64,000 nucleotides of DNA from Spongorhabdus nitratireducens (lineage in GTDB: Bacteria; Pseudomonadota; Gammaproteobacteria; Pseudomonadales; Endozoicomonadaceae): NCBI GenBank assembly GCA_947387575.1, contig CANDOC010000009.1, positions 186,001 to 250,000 of the forward strand, written 5' to 3'. Numbering within the stretch: position 1 is the stretch's first letter; every line of letters starts with the position of its first letter. A program made the position numbers and the translations under genes. The notes beneath the pieces were generated by a model, which searched no databases, had not been told where the DNA came from, and saw only the letters and a list, made by a program, of their open reading frames with translations. This document shows positions 56,458 through 64,000 of the stretch, one piece after another.

Positions 56458-56649
56458 CATAGCGGAGCGCCACGTAACCCCTTTCGGTATTTGGTTACGG
56501 TTTGCAACCTCTGTTGAGTTCCATGTCACCTCATGGCTTGTTTTGTGTCCTGCTGGTCACTTCAGTACATTAATAGAAACCGGAAGTCCTTTATCAGCAA
56601 AGGATAGGGCTCCAGTAAAGAGTGTTATTTTCTATAGGTTTATCAGGCA

Positions 56650-57165
56650 TTGATCATTCTTGGGATTGACCCCGGGTCCCGTATTACCGGTTATGGTGTT
56701 ATTAATGAAATTGGCAGCCGCTGCGAATATATCGCCTCAGGTTGTATTCGGGTTGGTGAAGGCGAGCTGCCTGAACGGCTGCGAATAATTCATGACGGTA
56801 TCACCGAAGTGATAGAGCGCTTCTGCCCCCAAAGTGTCGGCATTGAACAGGTGTTTATGTCCCGCAATGCTGACTCGGCCCTCAAGCTGGGGCAGGCGCG
56901 TGGTGCCGCTATTGTGGCGGCAGTGTGTCAGGATCTGCCAGTCAGTGAATATTCGGCCCGGCAGGTCAAACAGTCTGTAGTGGGCAAAGGCTCTGCGGAT
57001 AAAAGCCAGGTCCAGCATATGGTGAAGTCGATCCTGAAGCTGGAAGATACGCCTCAGGCTGATGCGGCAGATGCACTGGCTGTAGCTTTGTGTCATGCCC
57101 ATACCCGTCAGAGCCTGGTCAAAATGGCCGGTGTTCGCAGTGTCCGTCGTGGACGTATGAGGTAA
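56650..57165 (+). CDS. ruvC: Holliday junction endonuclease RuvC (TTG start)
   Basis: A 171-residue nuclease that resolves Holliday junctions. '[17 protein letters not shown]' holds the first catalytic aspartate, '[20 protein letters not shown]' the glutamate, and '[19 protein letters not shown]' the C-terminal aspartates. The start codon is TTG at 56650, in the place of the normal ATG; there is no strong ribosome site. The ruvA start lies eight bases after the stop. Confidence 0.95.
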   Translation: MIILGIDPGSRITGYGVINEIGSRCEYIASGCIRVGEGELPERLRIIHDGITEVIERFCPQSVGIEQVFMSRNADSALKLGQARGAAIVAAVCQDLPVSEYSARQVKQSVVGKGSADKSQVQHMVKSILKLEDTPQADAADALAVALCHAHTRQSLVKMAGVRSVRRGRMR

Positions 57166-57173
57166 ATAAAATA

Positions 57174-57785
57174 GTGATTGGAAGACTGAAAGGTATTCTG
57201 CTGGAAAAACAGCCACCGGCGCTGCTGCTGGATGTAAATGGTGTTGGCTATGAGCTGGAAGCGCCGATGACCACTATCTACAAGCTGCCGGAAACCGGTG
57301 TGGAGACCATTCTTCATACCCACTTTGTAGTGCGGGATGATGCCCAGCTGCTTTATGGCTTTGCCGAGAAGCGTGAGCGTGAACTGTTCCGGTTGTTAAT
57401 CAAGGTGAACGGTGTGGGCCCTAAAGTTGCGCTGGCAATTTTGTCCGGGCTGGATGCCGAAACCTTTGTGGGCTGTGTACAGGAACATGATGCCATGGCG
57501 CTGACCCGGATTCCCGGAATCGGCAAAAAAACCGCCGAGCGTCTGATCGTGGAAATGAAAGACAAGCTGGGCAGCTGGCAGACTTCGGCTGCAACTTCTC
57601 TACCGGGACTGATGGAAGCGTCCGGTAATCTGGAACAGGGTCGTCAGGCTGCTGCGGATGCGGTCAGTGCCCTGGAAGCGCTGGGTTACAAGGCACAGGA
57701 TGCCAGCAAAGCGATCAAGGCTGTGATGGAAGATGGGCTAGACAGTCAGGAGCTGATTCGCCGAGCGCTAAAGCAGATGATTTGA
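57174..57785 (+). CDS. ruvA: Holliday junction helicase subunit RuvA (GTG start)
   Basis: A 203-residue DNA-binding subunit, the same length as in E. coli. GTG 57174 starts '[20 protein letters not shown]'; GAGG lies 11 bases upstream. Helix-hairpin-helix motifs are '[18 protein letters not shown]' and '[19 protein letters not shown]'. The C-terminal domain that contacts RuvB is present ('[20 protein letters not shown]'). ruvB is not next to it but three genes away. Confidence 0.95.
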   Translation: MIGRLKGILLEKQPPALLLDVNGVGYELEAPMTTIYKLPETGVETILHTHFVVRDDAQLLYGFAEKRERELFRLLIKVNGVGPKVALAILSGLDAETFVGCVQEHDAMALTRIPGIGKKTAERLIVEMKDKLGSWQTSAATSLPGLMEASGNLEQGRQAAADAVSALEALGYKAQDASKAIKAVMEDGLDSQELIRRALKQMI

Positions 57786-57966
57786 TATCAAAGTAACGCT
57801 CATCTGCAGTTTTGGTTTTGTGATACTTATCAGAAACTAAAGCTGCAGAAGTCAGATTTTGGCTTTTCAGATATAAGGTGCAGATGAGTCGATCTACGGT
57901 TTTTATGGAATGAACTCTCCATGGGCATGTGCGTCATATTAGGTTCATAGTGCTGGATTTAATATA

Positions 57967-59019
57967 ATGCCTCTCCGTTTGAAACTGAGATTTATTGCTT
58001 TTCTGTTTCCCTTATTTGCCTGTGATTTGGCGGGGGCAATAAATTGTCTTAACTGTAGCGAGTCAGGTCAGGAAATAGATAAAGCCTGCAAGGTCTGTAG
58101 TTTAACAATAAGTATGGAGGAGGTTATTTCCAAAACACTGGGAAGGCCTTTTATCTATCTGACTGAGGATCCACAGGGCTCCCTGAAGTTATCAGGTATT
58201 GCGTCTTCGCTGAATGGATTGTCTGATGATGACTGCTCATTTCAGGGCGAAGCATTCACGATCCTTCCAAGAGAAGATTTGATACGAGTACTTCATTATG
58301 TAGAGAGTCAATATTGTCAGGTCGTTATCTCAAAAGAAGTTGTTCATAACGCCCTTGTTATGACAAGTACACAGTTTCAAGAATTTCCGGAGCTAAGAAA
58401 TTTAACTGAGCAGTCGCATCGATATAATATGTGGCTTATTGTTATTTCGTGGATTCTGTATCAAACGCCAGCGTTTATCGATGACGCAGGTCGTTTCATA
58501 GCTTTCTCAGCCTACAACCGATTGTCTGATTACAACCATATCGCGCTGGAAAAAATGCGAGTCTTAATGAAAGACAGGTTGGAACGAGTTACTACTGCTG
58601 TTGTGACACTTCAGCCCTGTGATGATCAACCTGAAATATCCATAGCGTATGTTCTCATAAGAGCTCTTGATATAAATGGAAGTCCTCTGCGTTGGAAAAT
58701 TGGCTCATCCCTTTTGGGAGTTTCTAGGCTATCAGATAGCCAGTATTTTGTTAGTTATGAAAACAGGCAGTACTTGATCAGTGATTGCAGGGAAGTTGTT
58801 GCTTTAATATCGGGCTTCCAATTTAATCAGAATATATCGGATATTCTTGTTTCAGTTGGTTATTGCACTCATGAGATCTCCAATACGCTGACAAAGCTGC
58901 TGATTATGAGTATTCCAATTTCAGTATTGACAATGGTTACTGGAATAGAGCCTGCTGATGCTTTTCATCTGCTTATTCCATTTGTCGGTATTACTGGCTT
59001 GCCGAGATTGCAGGAATAG
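57967..59019 (+). CDS. Secreted or membrane protein of unknown function, inserted between ruvA and ruvB
   Basis: A 350-residue protein I do not recognise. A signal-like N-terminus ('FIAFLFPLFACDLAGA') is followed by a short cysteine module 'INCLNCSESGQEIDKACKVC' with two CxxC pairs, like a zinc ribbon. A hydrophobic segment lies in the middle ('MWLIVISWILYQTPAFI') and another near the C-terminus ('LLIMSIPISVLTMVTGI'). The DNA is AT-rich and codon use is unlike the ruv genes, which suggests acquisition. It is flanked by ruvA and a perfect 16-pair hairpin. Confidence 0.5.
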   Translation: MPLRLKLRFIAFLFPLFACDLAGAINCLNCSESGQEIDKACKVCSLTISMEEVISKTLGRPFIYLTEDPQGSLKLSGIASSLNGLSDDDCSFQGEAFTILPREDLIRVLHYVESQYCQVVISKEVVHNALVMTSTQFQEFPELRNLTEQSHRYNMWLIVISWILYQTPAFIDDAGRFIAFSAYNRLSDYNHIALEKMRVLMKDRLERVTTAVVTLQPCDDQPEISIAYVLIRALDINGSPLRWKIGSSLLGVSRLSDSQYFVSYENRQYLISDCREVVALISGFQFNQNISDILVSVGYCTHEISNTLTKLLIMSIPISVLTMVTGIEPADAFHLLIPFVGITGLPRLQE

Positions 59020-59050
59020 GTTCCGAAAGTGAGCTTTGGCAAATTCAGAA

Positions 59051-59095
59051 TTATGGAGTGTATAGCTTTTACTAGGCTATACACTCCATAATTTT
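59051..59095. terminator. Bidirectional terminator between the unknown gene and ferritin
   Basis: TTATGGAGTGTATAGC (59051-59066) and GCTATACACTCCATAA (59076-59091) form a perfect 16-pair stem with a nine-base loop, then TTTT on the plus strand. It ends both convergent genes. Confidence 0.85.
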
Positions 59096-59618
59096 ATGCC
59101 TGATTGCTTGATGTCTCTGCTGAATGAATTCCGACCTGCTTGGCCACTTCCTTATCAATAAAGTACAGGCCTTTACCTTCCGCACCGATCATCTTGATCT
59201 TGTCGACGATAGAGGCAAACAGTTTTTCTTCTTCGTGTTGCTCCGCCACATACCACTGCAGGAACTGGAAGGTTGAGAAGTCTTTGGTGGTGAACGCCAT
59301 ATCAACCAGCTCGTTGATCTTGCGGGTTACCAGACGTTCGTGGTCCAGAATCTGGGTGAATACGTCTTCAATACCTTCAAATTCGCAGGCCGGTGCTTCG
59401 ATTGCACCGATAATGGCCATGGCACCGGTTTCGTTCACATAGTTGAAGAGGCGGTTCATATGATCCATCTCTTCAGTAGCGTGTGCACGCAGGAACTGGG
59501 CGCAGCCTTCCAGTCCCTTGTGCTCGCACCAAGAACTCATCTGCAGATAGATATTGGAAGAGTAGAACTCCAGATTAATCTGGTCGTTCAGGCTTTTGAT
59601 CATGGCTTCGCTTAGCAT
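59094..59618 (-). CDS. ftnA: Bacterial non-heme ferritin FtnA
   Basis: A 174-residue iron-storage protein. Ferroxidase residues are in '[18 protein letters not shown]' (Glu17-type), '[16 protein letters not shown]' (Glu/His) and '[16 protein letters not shown]' (Glu). It stores Fe(III) in a 24-mer shell. No Fur box is visible. It is a single gene on the strand opposite to ruv. Confidence 0.94.
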   Translation of the reverse strand: MLSEAMIKSLNDQINLEFYSSNIYLQMSSWCEHKGLEGCAQFLRAHATEEMDHMNRLFNYVNETGAMAIIGAIEAPACEFEGIEDVFTQILDHERLVTRKINELVDMAFTTKDFSTFQFLQWYVAEQHEEEKLFASIVDKIKMIGAEGKGLYFIDKEVAKQVGIHSAETSSNQA

Positions 59619-59722
59619 GACGTTATTATTCCCTGGTTAAATACCCGCGCTATTTTGCAGCAGTCACAGAAAATATGCACTGATATACATCGTTACAGAT
59701 ATGCCTCGTTTTAAAATTCTGG

Positions 59723-60604
59723 TCATGTCTCGGCTTTCAGTGCTTTGATGGAATCTATGCAGACCAGAAGCACTGCGATCCAGATCATGCTGTTGGTAAT
59801 CCATTGCTCGGCTGAAATGCTGTCTTTGAGCACCAATAAACCAACCAGAAAAATCAGCGCGGGTTCAAGGTAGCTCAGCAGACCAAACAGTCCCATTGGC
59901 AACTGGCGGGATGCAGAGATATAAAACAGCATGGAAATAGCATTGAGCAGGCCTAGCCCGGGTAGCAAGACCCAAAGTGAAGGGGCATCTGATGCGGTAG
60001 CAAAATCAAAGTCTATTCCGGGGATAGCAATAATAGCCAGTAACACAATCAGGCTTTCAAGAAAGAAGGAGCTCAGGGCTTCCGCACCAACCTTGCGCTT
60101 GATTAAAAAGTAAGCCGGGTAGGTCAGAGAAACCAGCAAGACTACCCATGACAGCTGTCCCTGAGTGACAAGTTCATGCAATGCGCCACAGCTGGCTGCA
60201 AAAATTGCGACTTTCTGCAGTGTGCTGACTTTCTCGCGTAGAAACATAAAACTGGTCAAGACAATTGTCAGCGGTAGCAAGAAATACCCCATGGCAACAT
60301 CAAGGGTATAGCCATTGAGTGGAGCCCAGACAAAAAGCCACCACTGGATGCCCACTATCAGCGAGCAAACCATCAAACCGGCAATTTTGGCCACACTGTT
60401 AACGGCATGACCAAGCCTGCACCATTTTTTAAACAGGGTGAGAATAATGATTGCCACTGCGACGGAGAACAAAATCCGGTGGCTGAATATGGCAGTGCCA
60501 TTCAGGGGCTCCAGCCACTGAACGTAGACAGGAGTGAATCCAAACAGTACAGAGGCTGAAACCGAGCAGCCAAGCCCTTTCAGGAATGAAGCATCACCGG
60601 ACAT
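59723..60604 (-). CDS. RarD/EamA family permease
   Basis: A 293-residue inner-membrane transporter of the drug/metabolite superfamily, with about ten helices. The start 'ASVLFGFTPVYVQWLEPLNG' and 'HRILFSVAVAIIILTLF' fit RarD. Others are 'YFLLPLTIVLTSFMFLREKV' and 'SYLEPALIFLVGLLVLKDSI'. ATG 60604 has a near AGG site; the open frame extends 16 codons further. Substrate unknown. Confidence 0.84.
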   Translation of the reverse strand: MSGDASFLKGLGCSVSASVLFGFTPVYVQWLEPLNGTAIFSHRILFSVAVAIIILTLFKKWCRLGHAVNSVAKIAGLMVCSLIVGIQWWLFVWAPLNGYTLDVAMGYFLLPLTIVLTSFMFLREKVSTLQKVAIFAASCGALHELVTQGQLSWVVLLVSLTYPAYFLIKRKVGAEALSSFFLESLIVLLAIIAIPGIDFDFATASDAPSLWVLLPGLGLLNAISMLFYISASRQLPMGLFGLLSYLEPALIFLVGLLVLKDSISAEQWITNSMIWIAVLLVCIDSIKALKAET

Positions 60605-60782
60605 ATCACCAACCTGCAAACTGCACGAAGGGGCTTTCATCCCCGAAACCAAATAACCCGAATGTGAGTGTATATAGTCTCTATATGTTCAACTCACACT
60701 TTCATGCAGACCACTAGTGCTTATCACGGTTCCCGATGACCGGCTTTTTCGCTTTAGTTCCGGCACAATCTTTGAAATGATT

Positions 60783-60832
60783 GGAGGATAATGACACCTC
60801 TGATGACACGATTCTCAAACCAAGATGATTGA
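60783..60832 (+). CDS. Possible 13-codon leader ORF overlapping the ruvB start
   Basis: A strong GGAGGAT (60783-60789) precedes ATG 60791, which opens '[13 protein letters not shown]' and stops at TGA 60830-60832. The ruvB ATG (60825) lies inside this mini-gene's last codons, and it has no ribosome site of its own. Translational coupling is therefore likely. The peptide itself may have no function. Confidence 0.45.
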
Positions 60833-61835
60833 AGCGGACAGACTGGTTTCCGCCCAGGATAAAGGGCAGGAAGATTCACTCGACCGGGCGATTCGTCCCC
60901 GGATGCTGGCAGACTATCAAGGCCAGCCGACAGTGCGGGAACAGATGGAAATATTTATTCAGGCTGCCCGTCAGCGGGGTGAGGCACTGGATCATACCCT
61001 GATTTTCGGTCCTCCGGGATTGGGTAAAACTACTCTGGCCAATATTCTGGCCAATGAAATGGATGTCCAGATTCGCACCACTTCAGGGCCGGTACTGGAA
61101 AAGGCCGGCGATCTGGCGGCGCTGCTGACCAACCTTGAGCCTAATGACGTCCTGTTTATCGACGAAATTCACCGTCTCAGTCCGGTGGTTGAGGAGGTGC
61201 TTTATCCAGCGATGGAGGATTATCAGCTGGATATCATGATCGGTGAAGGTCCTGCTGCGCGCTCAATTAAACTCGACCTGCCACCTTTTACGCTGGTTGG
61301 AGCAACAACCCGGGCCGGTTTGCTGACCTCCCCCCTGCGTGATCGATTCGGTATCGTTCAGCGACTGGAATTTTACGGTCTGGATGATCTGACCCATATC
61401 GTACAGCGCTCAGCCAGTATTCTGGGGGTTGAAATGGATGAGGCCGGAGCCAGAGAAGTTGCCTGTCGTTCCCGGGGAACGCCGCGAATTGCCAACCGTT
61501 TGCTGCGTCGGGTGCGGGATTATGCGGATGTGAAAGCCGGTGGCAAGGTCGATCAGGAAGTTGCTGATGCCGCCCTGAATATGCTTGCGGTAGATGCTCG
61601 AGGCTTTGACTTTATGGATCGCCGCCTGCTACTGACAATGATTGAAAAGTTTGATGGTGGACCGGTTGGTGTAGACAGTCTGGCGGCAGCGATCAGTGAA
61701 GAACGGGATACTATCGAAGATGTGCTGGAACCGTTCCTGATCCAGCAGGGTTATATGATGCGTACCCCGAGAGGTCGGGTCGTTACCCGTCGGGCATGGG
61801 AACATTTCGGGCTGGATGCTCCGGATGCCGGATAA
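60825..61835 (+). CDS. ruvB: Holliday junction helicase motor RuvB
   Basis: A 336-residue AAA+ motor. '[14 protein letters not shown]' matches the E. coli start. Walker A '[16 protein letters not shown]' (about residues 62-77), Walker B '[12 protein letters not shown]', sensor '[18 protein letters not shown]' and the C-terminal winged helix ('[18 protein letters not shown]'). It is separated from ruvCA by three genes and has its own start region. Confidence 0.97.
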   Translation: MIEADRLVSAQDKGQEDSLDRAIRPRMLADYQGQPTVREQMEIFIQAARQRGEALDHTLIFGPPGLGKTTLANILANEMDVQIRTTSGPVLEKAGDLAALLTNLEPNDVLFIDEIHRLSPVVEEVLYPAMEDYQLDIMIGEGPAARSIKLDLPPFTLVGATTRAGLLTSPLRDRFGIVQRLEFYGLDDLTHIVQRSASILGVEMDEAGAREVACRSRGTPRIANRLLRRVRDYADVKAGGKVDQEVADAALNMLAVDARGFDFMDRRLLLTMIEKFDGGPVGVDSLAAAISEERDTIEDVLEPFLIQQGYMMRTPRGRVVTRRAWEHFGLDAPDAG

Positions 61836-62027
61836 ATAAATCTGTCATCATCGCTACCGGTTACAGAATTCCCTCAAGATCCCTTTGTACAAGCCCCCCG
61901 CATCGGAATATGATTGAAACAATGTTTCAAACTAGGTTTCAAAATCAGGGTGCGGCAGGCTTGTTCTTTGTCGAGCTATCGCCGTACCTGGCTTCAGCGT
62001 AGAAAGCCACAGAGCAGGAAGTGCCGT

Positions 62028-62435
62028 TTGTCTGCAGTCAGCCGATTACCTATCCGGATATATTATGAGGATACCGATGCCGGTGGCATCGTCTATCACG
62101 CCAGTTATTTACGTTTTATGGAACGTGGACGCACCGAGATGTTACGGGAGCTTGGCTTTGGTCAGGCCAATATGATGGAGCAGGGCGTTCAGTTTGTGCT
62201 GAGTGAACTGAACCTCAAGTACCGTCAGCCTGCCAGACTGGATGATCAGGTTATTGTTGAGTCCCGTATTGTTGATGTTCGCCGTACCTGGATTGGCTTT
62301 GAGCAGGCTGTTGTCAGAAATGACGCTTTGCTGTGTAAGGGAACATTCAAGGTAGCCTGTATCTCGACAGAGAGTCAGCGTCCCATGGCCATGCCGGATG
62401 AAGTCAGACAGCAGTTTGATGCAAGGGAATCCTAG
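62028..62435 (+). CDS. ybgC: Acyl-CoA thioesterase YbgC (TTG start)
   Basis: A 135-residue hot-dog fold thioesterase. 'RIYYEDTDAGGIVYHASYLR' holds the catalytic aspartate and histidine region and 'FMERGRTEMLRELGF' follows. The start is TTG 62028 with AGGAAG six bases upstream; the longer frame from 61914 has no support. It heads the ybgC-tolQRA set, as in many gammaproteobacteria. Confidence 0.92.
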   Translation: MSAVSRLPIRIYYEDTDAGGIVYHASYLRFMERGRTEMLRELGFGQANMMEQGVQFVLSELNLKYRQPARLDDQVIVESRIVDVRRTWIGFEQAVVRNDALLCKGTFKVACISTESQRPMAMPDEVRQQFDARES

Positions 62436-62598
62436 CGCTGGTATTGAGTCAGAATATTTGAACAAGTGTCATAAATAGAAAGGCACAGCTTTTATATACT
62501 GCAGGATTGAATATGCCGGTGGCAGCTTGAAGCACCGGTGATGATTTCGATCAGGGCAGAAGCAAAACAGAACAATCACTGTGACTGGAGAAAATACA

Positions 62599-63288
62599 GT
62601 GGCTGAAAGTATGTCGATGTGGGCACTGGTATTTAATGCCAGTTGGGTTGTACAACTGGTACTGGTAATGCTGCTGGTGGCCTCGGTTGTATCCTGGGTC
62701 ATGATTATGCAGCGGGTGATCCTGTTCCGTAATACCCGCCGGGCCATGGTGGAGTTTGAAGACCGGTTCTGGTCCGGAATGGATCTTGGGCAACTGTATC
62801 GAGAAGTCCATGAAGAGCCGAATCAGGACAGTGGTCAGGAAGCGATCTTTCGGGCCGGCTTTCGTGAGTTCAGCCGTCTGAGAGGGCAGGCCGGTGCTGA
62901 TCCGGATGTTGTTATGGACGGCGTACAGCGCACCATGCGGGTTGCCCTGTCACGGGAACAGGAAAAACTGGAGAAAAACCTGCCGTTTCTCGCAACCGTC
63001 GGTTCGACCAGCCCGTATGTCGGTCTGTTCGGTACCGTGGTCGGGGTTATGAACTCATTCCGTGGTCTGGCCAATGTCTCCCAGGCAACACTGTCTGCAG
63101 TTGCGCCGGGTATTGCTGAAGCGCTGGTAACAACAGCGGTGGGCCTGGTTGCTGCGATTCCGGCGGTGGTGGCCTATAACCGTTTTGCAACGGAAGTTGA
63201 CGCATTACTGGCGAACTACGAAACCTTTGCTGACGAATTTTCCGGTATTCTGCACCGGAAGCTGCACAGCCGTTCTTCACAATCCTGA
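62599..63288 (+). CDS. tolQ: TolQ, proton channel subunit
   Basis: A 229-residue inner-membrane protein with three helices ('VVQLVLVMLLVASVVSWVMI', 'VGLFGTVVGVMNSFRGLA' and 'ALVTTAVGLVAAIPAVVAYN'). With TolR it uses proton flow to power TolA and keep the outer membrane in step with division. GTG 62599 is preferred, as GGAG lies eight bases upstream; GTG 62581 is also open. Confidence 0.95.
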   Translation: MAESMSMWALVFNASWVVQLVLVMLLVASVVSWVMIMQRVILFRNTRRAMVEFEDRFWSGMDLGQLYREVHEEPNQDSGQEAIFRAGFREFSRLRGQAGADPDVVMDGVQRTMRVALSREQEKLEKNLPFLATVGSTSPYVGLFGTVVGVMNSFRGLANVSQATLSAVAPGIAEALVTTAVGLVAAIPAVVAYNRFATEVDALLANYETFADEFSGILHRKLHSRSSQS

Positions 63289-63336
63289 TGTGATGCTGGA
63301 TTAGATCATTATGAGCGGTAACTAAAGGATTTTTCG

Positions 63337-63765
63337 ATGGCCAGAGTTTCCCGTGGGCGCAAGCCCATGTCAGAAATCAACATGGTGCCGTTTATCGACA
63401 TCATGATGGTAATGCTGGTGGCGTTTATGGTCAGTGCCCCGATGCTGACCCAGGGCGTTAAAGTGGATCTGCCGAAAACAACCAGTGCCCCGATAACCAA
63501 TCAGCCCAAAGATATTCTGGTAGTATCGGTGAAGGCCGATGGCAGCTATTACCTGAATATGGGACGGCAGCAGGATAAGGCACAAAAGCTTGCCGAAGTT
63601 GCCGAAAAAGTCGGCAAGGTTGTTGCTTCAAACAGCGATATCCCGGTATTGATTAAAGGTGATGCCAAGGTTGAATACGGTGATGTTGTGCGACTGATGG
63701 GGCATCTGCAACAGGCCGGTGTCAGTAACGTGGGGCTGGTAACTGATCCGGAAGAATTAAAGTAA
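63337..63765 (+). CDS. tolR: TolR
   Basis: A 142-residue protein of the ExbD/TolR family. One N-terminal helix carries the proton-binding aspartate ('NMVPFIDIMMVMLVAFMVSA'). The periplasmic domain ('GVKVDLPKTTSAPI', 'VLIKGDAKVEYGDVVRLMGH') is complete. Its stop overlaps the tolA start (TAATG). Confidence 0.95.
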   Translation: MARVSRGRKPMSEINMVPFIDIMMVMLVAFMVSAPMLTQGVKVDLPKTTSAPITNQPKDILVVSVKADGSYYLNMGRQQDKAQKLAEVAEKVGKVVASNSDIPVLIKGDAKVEYGDVVRLMGHLQQAGVSNVGLVTDPEELK

Positions 63766-64000
63766 TGGTGTCACTGAAAAGTCCGGGGGATAAAGTTAAA
63801 GGCAAGCCGGGTGCATCGGATGACAAGCCCGCAGCCAAAGCCGGCAGGTGGCATGATGGTTATGGTTTGCCGGTACTGTTTTCGCTTGTGCTGCACAGTC
63901 TGGCACTTGGCATTGCGTTGATGGCGTGGTCACCTCCTGCAGAGCTGCATGTGAATCCGGTGCCGCAACATATGGCGGCACAGCTGGTTGAACTCGAACC
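63765..64000 (+). CDS. tolA: TolA (partial, N-terminus)
   Basis: The first 78 codons of tolA before the right edge. A basic, Lys/Gly-rich cytoplasmic start is followed by the membrane helix with the family's conserved Ser/His ('PVLFSLVLHSLALGIALM') and the beginning of the periplasmic part. The position after tolR, with TAATG overlap, confirms the call. Confidence 0.88.
   Translation, partial: MVSLKSPGDKVKGKPGASDDKPAAKAGRWHDGYGLPVLFSLVLHSLALGIALMAWSPPAELHVNPVPQHMAAQLVELE

Overview
The window looks like chromosomal DNA of a marine, facultatively anaerobic gammaproteobacterium, probably an Oceanospirillales/Hahellaceae type such as Endozoicomonas. This rests on about 48% GC by eye, two OprD-like porins, the order purN-purM-DUF2066-hda, the order ruvCA/ruvB-ybgC-tolQRA, and a periplasmic nitrate reductase locus. 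The genus is inference only. I see no prophage, insertion sequence, integron or CRISPR array.

Layout. 1-11670 (minus strand): a tad locus for Flp-type pili (flp, rcpC, rcpA, tadZ, tadA-G), followed in tandem by a second flp-tadV-rcpC-rcpA set that runs off the left edge. 11871-14054: deoC-deoA for deoxyribonucleoside catabolism. 14301-19183: a compact selenocysteine locus in the order selC (tRNA-Sec), selA, selB, a grdX-like gene, selD. The selD gene is itself read through an in-frame UGA followed by a SECIS-like hairpin. 19466-28467: a frameshifted cation-efflux gene, a CMD/AhpD-like protein, a copper chaperone (PCuAC) with an unknown partner, a LysE/Lrp pair, purN-purM, DUF2066 and hda. 28495-31285: a decayed glyoxalase-type pseudogene divergent from a LysR gene, then an AT-rich secreted HAD-like protein. 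31356-37480: housekeeping genes (wrbA, arsC-like, yihY, thioredoxin-like lipoprotein, acylphosphatase, proS, HIT, slyX). 37549-42371: a membrane-tethered cold-shock protein, a histone-H1-like/HU fusion and two OprD porins. 43029-45228: fmdB-like zinc ribbon and aspS.

45420-49504 holds the least explained system: a five-gene set of a secreted YHS-domain protein, a DoxX-like membrane protein, two different ATP-grasp ligases and an MFS transporter. It looks like synthesis and export of an unknown ligated small molecule. 49509-55276 (minus): napF-D-A-B-C, a 43-residue membrane microprotein and moaA, which joins the molybdoenzyme to a cofactor-synthesis gene. 55492-64000: yebC, ruvC, ruvA, an unknown secreted protein, ferritin, a RarD/EamA permease, ruvB (behind a tiny overlapping leader ORF), ybgC, tolQ, tolR and the start of tolA.

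Several starts were moved from the longest open frame on the basis of Shine-Dalgarno position, overlap with other features and family N-termini. All family assignments come from reading motifs, not from a database search.
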